A program made the position numbers and the translations under genes. From Patiria miniata (lineage: Eukaryota; Echinodermata; Asteroidea; Valvatida; Asterinidae): a DNA stretch of 64,000 nucleotides. Within the stretch, counting starts at the first letter, position 1. Each line of letters starts with the position of its first letter. The notes under the pieces are model-generated. The model did not search any database. It had not been told where the DNA came from and worked only from the letters and a program-made list of their open reading frames with translations. Below, in pieces: positions 59,801 through 64,000 of this stretch. The stretch is taken from positions 25,719,334 to 25,783,333 of the forward strand of contig NW_024037074.1 in assembly GCF_015706575.1 (NCBI RefSeq), written 5' to 3'.

Positions 59801-61036
59801 GCCTGCATGTAAACAGTGTGACTAAATGGAGGCTCGCTGCCAGGCACAATGTCCGTCCACCATGGAACAGTCTGTAATATTGGGAAAGGTGGTGGCTACA
59901 GAGCAATGCATGGTTTGCCCTAATGACACAATCAGCTACCATCAATCATGTGTATTGACTGAAGGCTTCAGGTTTTGTCCGAGGGTACATGCCTGTGCAC
60001 TTAGTGGCTCATTGCATTAGATATTTACTCTTCTGGGTCCCCACAAATAGCTATTTGTCAGTCACTTTCAAATTCTGTGGACTACTTTACAATGATTAAA
60101 TGGATAAATGGGTGAGCCAAAAAAAAAAAAAAAGCCAATTTTTTTTTTAAAAACCCAGAAGTATAGATGTATGAAATCCATGTTTTAATACTAAAGGGCA
60201 GACAATTATATCAGGCACAGTAACAAAAACAGCTACACCCCCACCAACCAGCTAGAAACCCAGTCAGCCAACAAGTTGGCGAGACCAATGGGCTACAATG
60301 TTTAATTAGCTCAATGGGGAGTCAGTCGGGGAGTCAGCTGGCCAGTCAACCAGCCAAACAGTTGGCCAGCCAGCCTGGTTGTTAGTCAGACTGTCAGTCA
60401 GTCCAGCCAGCAAGCCAGCTAGTTGGCAAGCTAGCCATATTGCCAGACAGTCTGTCTACCAATCGGTCAGTCATTTAGCCAGCAAGCCAATTAGTTGGCC
60501 AGCTGGCCACCGGGGAGCTCGCCAGCCAGCCAACAAGTCGGCAAGCTGGCAATCAAGCCAGCCATCAAGCGAGCAAGCCAGTTGGCCAGCTAGCAAGTGA
60601 GCCACTCTAGCAATCAGTTAGTCAGCTAGCCAACAAGCAATAAGTTGATGTACAGAAAGCTACACAACAAGCCATTCTAGCTGTCGGGGAGTTGGGGAGT
60701 CAGTCAGTCAGCCTTCCAACCAGCTGCTTAGCTAGCCATTAAGCCAGCCAGGCAGCTAGCCAGCCAATAAGCAAGCCAACAAGTTGGTCAGTGGGCCAGC
60801 CACTCAGTTTGTCAGTTGCCATTCAGCCACTTAACAAGCCAGCGAGCTAGCCACAGGCCATCCAGAGCAACACTACAATAAAATATTGACCTTGATTCTG
60901 TTGACAGCCTCCTGCGCCTGTTGCATGCGTACTTTCTTGGTGGGCTGCTTGGTAGTGACCAGCTGCGTTGACCCCAGATATGCAGCTGGGTAGATGATCC
61001 CTTTGCTGAGAGCTGTTTCATCATGAGGCCCACGAG
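35825..61036 (-). CDS. APBA: X11/Mint family adaptor (amyloid-beta precursor protein-binding family A), 3' part, eight exons
   Basis: This is the C-terminal 382 residues plus stop of an X11/Mint adaptor, joined from exons 61036-60891, 48917-48831, 46426-46235, 42712-42533, 40024-39812, 39003-38884, 38107-37967 and 35896-35825 (1151 nt). Family knowledge: the PTB domain binds the YENPTY-type motif of APP, the tandem PDZ domains bind receptor and presenilin tails, and the protein works at synapses and Golgi. Seen here: PTB at about residues 8-172, PDZ1 at about 210-293, PDZ2 at about 294-370, and the terminal PVYI that can fold back on PDZ1 in vertebrate X11. All exon joins are GT-AG and keep the frame. 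The seven introns inside this part are phase 0 and the incoming upstream intron is phase 1. The Munc18- and CASK-binding N-terminal region is outside the window. Which vertebrate paralog is closest cannot be decided; invertebrates usually have one copy. Confidence 0.95.
36640..36995 (-). repeat. full-length tRNA-derived SINE in the last APBA intron
   Basis: Read on the minus strand, the head has an A-box-like TGGCCTCATGG and a B-box-like GGTTTGAGTCC. Then come a TGGGCAAGGCACT block and AAAGCGCTTTGATC, and the 3' tail is (ATT)n at 36645-36661. It lies in sense orientation with the gene. Confidence 0.75.
37690..37925 (-). repeat. SINE fragment in the last APBA intron
   Basis: On the minus strand the head carries TGGCCCAGTAG and GGTTCGAATCC, followed by TCCTTGAGCAAGCCACTG, CCTCTCTCC and AATGGGTACTGG. 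It ends before the upstream exon boundary at 37967. Confidence 0.6.
37967..38107 (-). CDS. APBA: APBA exon: second PDZ domain
   Basis: A 141-nt exon of 47 codons, phase 0 on both sides, with acceptor CTTTAG|ATC and donor GAG|GTGAGT. It encodes [20 protein letters not shown], then [18 protein letters not shown], then EMLSTSVGE. This is the PDZ2 core, almost identical to vertebrate X11 in its first half. Confidence 0.97.
38191..38785. mobile_element. probable MITE filling most of an APBA intron
   Basis: TTTCACAAAAC near the left end and TTTCGTGAAAC near the right end form imperfect inverted ends. Related motifs (TTTCATGAAAC, TTTCGTGAAATGC twice) recur inside. Ends are not sharply defined. Confidence 0.4.
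38884..39003 (-). CDS. APBA: APBA exon: end of PDZ1 and start of PDZ2
   Basis: A 120-nt exon of 40 codons, phase 0 on both sides, with acceptor TGTAG|TCC and a perfect donor [22 protein letters not shown] ends PDZ1, [13 protein letters not shown] is the very short fixed linker, and [11 protein letters not shown] starts PDZ2 with a GLGF-type loop (QLGF). The short linker is the family signature that holds the two PDZ domains as one rigid unit. Confidence 0.97.
39004..39811. other. APBA intron between PDZ1 exons
   Basis: An 808-bp intron. It contains GCAAGCGAGGCCGG twice (about 39308 and 39347) and an A/T-rich hairpin-like stretch at 39410-39440. The 155- and 136-codon minus-strand ORFs here show no family features. 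No element boundaries were found. Confidence 0.4.
39812..40024 (-). CDS. APBA: APBA exon: first PDZ domain
   Basis: A 213-nt exon of 71 codons, phase 0 on both sides, with acceptor TTTTAG|GTC and donor AAG|GTGAGG. It covers most of PDZ1: the carboxylate-binding region [12 protein letters not shown], then [20 protein letters not shown] and [11 protein letters not shown]. The match to vertebrate X11 PDZ1 is nearly continuous; the variable part is the SQFGAAAR loop. Confidence 0.97.
40352..40771 (+). repeat. full-length SINE, tRNA head with conserved body
   Basis: The tRNA-like head has TGGTCCAATGG (A box) and GGTTCAAATCC (B box), then GAGCAAGGCACTTTACC, TTCAGATGGGACGTAAAGCC, AATGCACGTTAAAGAACCC and a TTATTATT tail. 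This body (GATGGGACGT... and GCACGTTAAAGAACCC) is widespread in marine invertebrate SINEs. It is antisense to APBA and directly follows PDZ1. Confidence 0.75.
40828..41055 (+). repeat. second tRNA-like SINE of another family
   Basis: TGGTCCAGTTG (A-box-like) and GGTTCGAGTCC (B-box) lie 40 bases apart, followed by a non-tRNA body. The right boundary is uncertain. A functional tRNA is unlikely because no acceptor stem or normal anticodon arm is visible. Confidence 0.5.
42089..42150 (+). repeat. three 21-bp tandem repeats
   Basis: The unit GTGCCCACAACAGCATCATAA occurs three times with few changes, in an APBA intron. Confidence 0.75.
42533..42712 (-). CDS. APBA: APBA exon: end of PTB domain and linker to PDZ1
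   Basis: A 180-nt exon of 60 codons, phase 0 on both sides, with acceptor ATCCAG|GCT and donor GAG|GTAAGG. It starts [20 protein letters not shown], the C-terminal PTB helix that closes over the bound APP peptide. It continues into the linker with [19 protein letters not shown], which corresponds to the family's LNTQ-MYNDDL-FS segment. This linker is known to regulate peptide binding in vertebrate X11. Confidence 0.96.
43683..44133. mobile_element. probable MITE in APBA intron
   Basis: GGCTGGTTTTAAACAGTTGA with AAGACCGG at the left is mirrored by CCGGTCTTAAACAGAGTGTT and AAAACCAGCC at the right (about 44097-44128). Further outward, CCATTGG and CCTAATGG are also inverted. Non-coding. Confidence 0.5.
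45016..45519. mobile_element. TTAA-flanked MITE with nested palindromes
   Basis: The left end TTAAAGGGAATATACATCAT and the right end complement TTAAAGGGAAAATACAACAT form 24-bp inverted ends, both abutting TTAA, the target of piggyBac and Kolobok transposases. Inside, GTCTGGTTCCCTGAC (about 45174) pairs with GTCAGGGAACCAGTC (about 45237). CCAATGCTGATCGGCCGATC is a further palindrome (about 45330). Confidence 0.75.
46235..46426 (-). CDS. APBA: APBA exon: PTB domain, third exon
   Basis: A 192-nt exon of 64 codons, phase 0 on both sides, with acceptor AACAG|GAG and a consensus donor GAT|GTGAGT. It encodes [20 protein letters not shown] and VVIMARRR, then a less conserved acidic loop (about residues 30-52 of the exon), then [11 protein letters not shown]. 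The loop replaces the Ser/Asn-rich loop of vertebrate paralogs; the flanking strands match the family closely. Confidence 0.97.
46443..46722 (-). repeat. full-length tRNA-derived SINE in APBA intron
   Basis: On the minus strand: TGGTTCAGTGG (A box), GGTTCGAACCC (B box), CTTGGGCAAGACACTTAA, CCACCCAGGAGTATGAATGG, and an AAAGCGCTATGTAAGC end. The head is close to that at 40352 and the body to that at 29496. It begins 17 bases upstream of the third PTB exon's acceptor, so it supplies part of the 3' end of that intron. Confidence 0.75.
47887..48220. mobile_element. dimeric MITE, two about 165-bp tandem copies
   Basis: GCGGGTTCATACTTAACGCA starts each half (47887 and about 48048). Both halves share AAGAATGGAATTGTGTTCAA and GCTTTGACGTC. 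The right end GAGTATGAACCGG is the inverted version of the start. Non-coding; GTTCATAC-type ends recall common invertebrate MITEs. Confidence 0.7.
48831..48917 (-). CDS. APBA: APBA exon: PTB domain, second exon
   Basis: An 87-nt exon of 29 codons, phase 0 on both sides, with acceptor CCCAG|GCC and donor CAG|GTCAGA. It encodes [16 protein letters not shown] and then IKVLNADTQ, the most conserved strands of the X11-type PTB domain. Joined directly to the upstream exon it gives RIK-APEGE, the form without the vertebrate-type insert. The flanking intron on its right is about 12 kb, the longest seen in this gene. Confidence 0.96.
50935..51550. repeat. 11-bp minisatellite (TTGTGATTGAC), about 55 units
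   Basis: A 615-bp array of TTGTGATTGAC and TTGGGATTGAC variants. A short degenerate stretch in the opposite orientation (ACAAGTCAATC type) lies just before it at 50785-50818. The minus-strand [11 protein letters not shown] repeat ORF is produced by the 33-bp (11-codon) periodicity. Confidence 0.9.
52996..53125 (+). repeat. dispersed repeat, copy 1
   Basis: It shares, in order, a GATCA-TTTG start, TTGTTCGAAGCAACAAAAGT, AACAACTAA and AGCTCAG with 57702-57850. It may be part of a larger element. Confidence 0.5.
53532..53600 (-). CDS. APBA: candidate 69-nt cassette exon inside APBA PTB region
   Basis: Between the first and second PTB exons the minus strand has a TTTCAG acceptor at 53601-53606, an open 69-nt stretch and a GTGAGC donor at 53531-53526. 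The length is a multiple of three and the frame is phase 0 at both ends. Inclusion would therefore insert 23 residues ([20 protein letters not shown] plus TAI) between RIK and APEGE without breaking the frame. Vertebrate APBA proteins carry a short, basic, alternatively spliced insert at exactly this junction, but the residues here are unrelated and acidic. I know no family match for the 23 residues. This is splice-signal evidence only and chance is possible. Confidence 0.4.
54080..54821. mobile_element. MITE-like element with GGGGCC ends and TCGTCTTA motifs
   Basis: It starts GGGGCCGTTTTCATGAAACG and ends GTTTCGTGAAATCGGCCATG plus CAGGCCCC. ACTCGTCTTAA and its complement recur near both ends (54124, 54218; 54756, 54786). 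742 bp, no ORF. A separate hairpin (TGGAGCAGTT/AACTGCTCCA) lies at 54004-54043. Confidence 0.65.
57190..57684. mobile_element. MITE with GCCTGCCTCAGGTCGGCC ends
   Basis: The left end (TTTAAGCCTGCCTCAGGTCG) and the complement of the right end (CTAAAGCCACCCTCAGGTCG) are imperfect inverted repeats. The interior is CG-richer than the flanks. About 495 bp, non-coding. Confidence 0.6.
57702..57850 (+). repeat. dispersed repeat, copy 2
   Basis: Diverged partner of 52996-53125: GGATCATTTG, GTCGTTTGAAGCAACAAAAC, AACAACTAACC, AGCTCAGCAG and TTTTGAGAAAACA occur in the same order. Confidence 0.5.
58446..58490 (-). other. G-rich tract with G-quadruplex potential
   Basis: On the minus (transcribed sense) strand this stretch has about seven runs of three or more G separated by 1-3 bases. 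It is intronic in APBA. The structure is predicted from the pattern only. Confidence 0.6.
58913..59207 (+). repeat. tRNA-derived SINE with (TAC)n tail
   Basis: TTGGCGTAGCGG (A-box-like) and GGGTTTGAATCCC (B box) open the element. The body has ATGTGGATTGGGTTTTCAGT, GTGGGTTTTCCCC and GAGCTACAGTGCCTCGGGCA. The end is ATTACTAC repeats at 59177-59200. It is antisense to APBA. Confidence 0.75.
59221..59780 (+). repeat. minisatellite, unit 54-57 bp, about ten copies
   Basis: Each unit has GACAAATCAATGATTAGAAT, GTAAACATGAAACAG and a variable purine-rich GTGGAGAATAACTCAAA. Two units have internal deletions (59550-59580, 59640-59680). The array directly follows the SINE's microsatellite tail. Confidence 0.9.
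60236..60855 (+). repeat. degenerate CAGCCAG/AGTTGGC-rich tract
   Basis: About 600 bases of irregular GCCAGC, CAGTCAGTC, AAGCCAGC and AGTTGGC words. They lie 35 bases downstream (in gene direction) of the first PTB exon in the window. No fixed unit length. Frames through it ([15 protein letters not shown]) are repeat artefacts. Confidence 0.75.
60891..61036 (-). CDS. APBA: APBA exon: start of PTB domain
   Basis: A 146-nt exon that begins with the last two bases of a split codon (upstream intron phase 1) and encodes 48 full codons. It carries the family block [14 protein letters not shown] and then [16 protein letters not shown], which match the first strand and first helix of the X11 PTB domain. 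The acceptor is a TAG after a T-rich stretch at 61037-61070. The donor reads AAG|GTCAAT at 60891/60890. The first exon of the gene is not in the window. Confidence 0.95.
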
Positions 61037-64000
61037 CTATCACCAAAAACAAAATAAAAAAGTAGTTTCAAATTAACATCCTACAAAAAAAAAGTACAAA
61101 TGAACATGAAAGGGATAAAATTATTAAACCACCACCAAATGAATATGAGTGACATTGCGAGACTGTATTTGTTTACTAAGGAAGAAGACAGGGTGAAAGA
61201 CACTGCAAACAGAGAACGTGGTTGGTTGTAATGAAAGCGAAATAAAGTGGCGCCCAACTTCGGAATGAAAGAATTGTTGGAAACGGAGGTGGGCAACTGG
61301 CATTTATTTAAAGATCTATAGGCAGCTTAAAGATTGCAAAATGCAGAGGAATTCCATAGGTACACAATCATTAAAAATCACCTCGCGCTGATTTGAGGTG
61401 ATAAGATCAGACCAGAATCACAGGGCACAAAAAAGATTTCACTCAGGGAAACATGAGTCAGATGTGATAGGCACACACAAGACAAAGCAGGAAATACTCT
61501 GGAATACAGCGAATGTTGGTGACTCACTGAATTGGGTAAAATGCAGTGCAGTTGGATAAAATAAGACTAGTATTTCCTCAAATCTTGGACTATGTACCAG
61601 CATTTATTGCATGGACAAACCCTGCAATGGAAAGGGGGCTACATGTATGTACATGTATGTATGCTGTTGAAGCATGGCCTTTTACCCATTTACTTACTTT
61701 TTACCCTTTACCTACCTTCTTTTTGCTCTTTCCTTCTACCTTTCAAGATATGGTTTACGGAATAAAAGGAGGGGGGGGGGGCATTTGCCCCACTATGCTT
61801 CGACGAATGCCCCCTTGTATATTGGACAAACAGAAATCCCTAAGTGCCAAAAGTTGCATGGTAAGAGCTTGTTTTAATAGCGGCCTACAGTTTTTTATTA
61901 ATCCATGCATGCACTTGAGCTGCATTGTCTGATGAAATACGACAAGCGTACAAGCGTAGTAAAAGATGACACGACACGTTTCTTATAAGCATGTTTGCCG
62001 CTTGACTGGACAGGGGAGTGCGGTTTAATCCCCTAGAAGCATTCGTTATGAAATTTGAGGGGAATGCGGCAAGAGCAAAAGAGAGAGAGAGCACTTGTGT
62101 AGGTAAATTATCCCTCATAAAAATATCGTGCTCTGTCAAAGAGCCTCGTGGATAAGGAGTCCATCTGGTTGTACATGTATGCTGCTTTTCTTTTTTTCAT
62201 TTTGTGCTATATTCATCTAACCCCAATACAGAGAGATACTTCATGTACTTGGCACAATTTGTGTACATGTACTGTATACAAGCATACATGGTATGCCTAC
62301 TTTGGACAGTGTATGTGTACACATACATATCTTAGCCTATGAACATGTATGTATGTACATGTACAGAGTGTGTGCAAAAAATTGCAACATTCAGAAAACA
62401 AATAATTAAAAATGTTTCATGTTTTTTTTCTTCAATGAAATTATATGTTACATTAAAGCCCGACTACGGTATTTCTCAATCCACTCCTTTTTACCCCATT
62501 CCATTTGGGTCTCTAGATCCAGAAATACAATCAAATAAGTGAAAGGGTGTACATTTTACTCTCACCTGGACATGCTGAATCTGGGTTAAGCATTGAATGG
62601 GCATTGAATAGGCATTGAAGTTGGTGAAATCACAGGTGAGAGTGGCCCAAGTAAAATTTACACCCTTTCACTTAATTGATTGTATTTCTGGATCTAGGGA
62701 CCCAAATGGAATGGAGTAAAAAGGAGTGGATTGAGAAATAGTCAGGCTTTCATGTAATATAAAATTTCATTCAAGAAAAAACATTAAACAGTTTTAATGA
62801 TTTGTTTTCTGAATGTTGCATTTTTTGGGCTGCCTGCTTCCATTATTGGGCATTTCTTTTTGTCTTAAATACAATTTGGACAGACTTCGTTGAACATTTT
62901 CAGGTAAAAACTTTTATTTCTTTAACAAAACATTTTAAAATAAGTTTGTTTTTGTTTTAATTATCAATAAGCGATTATTTTCTCATTCAACAATTCAAAA
63001 ACGTCACCTAGTGAGTGAGCATACCGATATCAAAATAATTAATACAGAAATGCAAAAATGAAATGGCCAACCAAAAAAAAAGTCCCTACGTTTTCAATGT
63101 CAGCTCCCCGAGCCAAATCAAAATATTCCAGTGCTGGCAGCACAGGAGGGATTAATTACTTGTAAGCTGAGCATCCTTGTCACGCCTGGCTAAATGCAAA
63201 TGATTGGGCCTGTTGGATCGTGTTATGCATAATGACTGCCTAGCTTCTTGCATATCATTAACACCTTTTTGCCTGCGTGGCTGGTCAGTGTCTCGCGGAA
63301 CGGCAATAATTTTGTATTTTCATATTAATAATACACACTGCATTATTTGTCTGATGTTATATTTTCTCGCTGTGTGTTGAGACCATCGCAACGCCAAGGT
63401 TTTGATCAAGTGGTTTTTGATGCACGATAAATATTTGTTTAATGTCTATTCAGGCTGTGTCTTCATAATTCCTAAACCTTCTCAAGAAGTAAAAGAAAAT
63501 AGCAAAGGAAAACTAAAAGAAAGGGAAGTATTGAGGAGAATGGCAAATGTATTAGTACAAACAGTGCACACTTTCTGTTGGATTTTATTCTCATGGTCAG
63601 ATAGTTAACTTATTTCATTACAACTTTCTGCAATAAGTATTTTGTTTTATGAAATCTCTTCAATCATTTTCTTCTTCTTTTTTTTCCAAAATTGAGGGTT
63701 GAATTTTGCATCAAACTATTTCTAATAGTACGATAAACCTTTACATGCCTTCTCTAAATTATCAAATTAATAATCAATTTATCCCCTAACAATAATTGTA
63801 AGGAGCATTACTAAGTGCACATCAAGGGCCAATGTAATGGATTTTTTTAATGCAATCCTTGAAATGTAACTTTGTTTTCCATTTAACTTTATTTTTAATC
63901 ATCATATTGTCATTTTTAGGATGTTTTGGTGCCTTTTTTTATTTGATACTAAAGCAATTTTCCATATTCATGAGCAAAAATGTGATGTAATTCAAGGCAG
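61037..64000. other. APBA intron upstream of the first PTB exon
   Basis: No upstream APBA exon was recognised to the right edge. The stretch holds many ACATGTAC/TACATGTA palindromes (61640-61660, 62170-62365), a poly-G run (about 61772-61780), the snapback element and AT-rich sequence. Confidence 0.5.
62368..62835. mobile_element. 468-bp snapback element with about 205-bp arms
   Basis: The left arm 62368-62575 and right arm 62634-62835 are inverted copies at high identity; for example TTGCAACATTCAGAAAACAA is mirrored near 62800. The loop contains GCATTGAATGG-type tandem units. It lies in the intron upstream of the first PTB exon. No ORF. Confidence 0.85.

Overview
The window is animal (metazoan) nuclear DNA. 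It is AT-rich and gene-poor, with short exons bounded by GT-AG introns, and it is packed with short inverted-repeat transposons, tRNA-derived SINEs and minisatellites. I see no bacterial, viral or organellar gene organisation. The protein sequences and the repeat types point to a marine invertebrate, probably a deuterostome such as an echinoderm, hemichordate or cephalochordate. That placement is inference.

Right half (35.8-61.0 kb, minus strand): the 3' part of an X11/Mint (APBA) gene, the neuronal adaptor that binds the APP tail. Eight coding exons read from right to left join in frame into 382 codons plus a stop. They give a complete PTB domain, two PDZ domains and the family's C-terminal tail PVYI. 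The N-terminal part lies beyond the right edge. Every intron inside this part is phase 0. A further in-frame 69-nt candidate cassette exon sits in the 12-kb PTB intron, at the point where vertebrate paralogs carry a short alternatively included insert. The introns hold SINEs, several MITE-like elements, two minisatellite arrays, a G-rich tract and a long degenerate CAGC-rich tract next to the first PTB exon.

Middle (25-35.8 kb): intergenic. It holds a foldback transposon built from converging 21-bp repeats (27.55-28.02 kb), an A-rich minisatellite (28.9-29.3 kb) and a pogo/Tigger-like MITE (34.5-34.9 kb).

Left part (1-25 kb, minus strand): one recognisable coding exon at 24.78-25.01 kb. It has a signal peptide and a cysteine-rich leucine-rich-repeat N-terminal cap, and it ends in a phase-2 donor, so it is the first coding exon of a secreted or membrane LRR protein. 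No later exons could be identified to its left, and 1-24.8 kb is intronic or intergenic as far as I can read. That stretch contains palindromic elements, a LINE reverse-transcriptase tail remnant and an inverted minisatellite.

The two genes lie head to tail on the minus strand. Nothing in the sequence shows a functional link between them. I found no convincing new multi-gene system. The points most worth a second look are the candidate PTB cassette exon, the foldback element, and the LRR first exon with its missing downstream exons.
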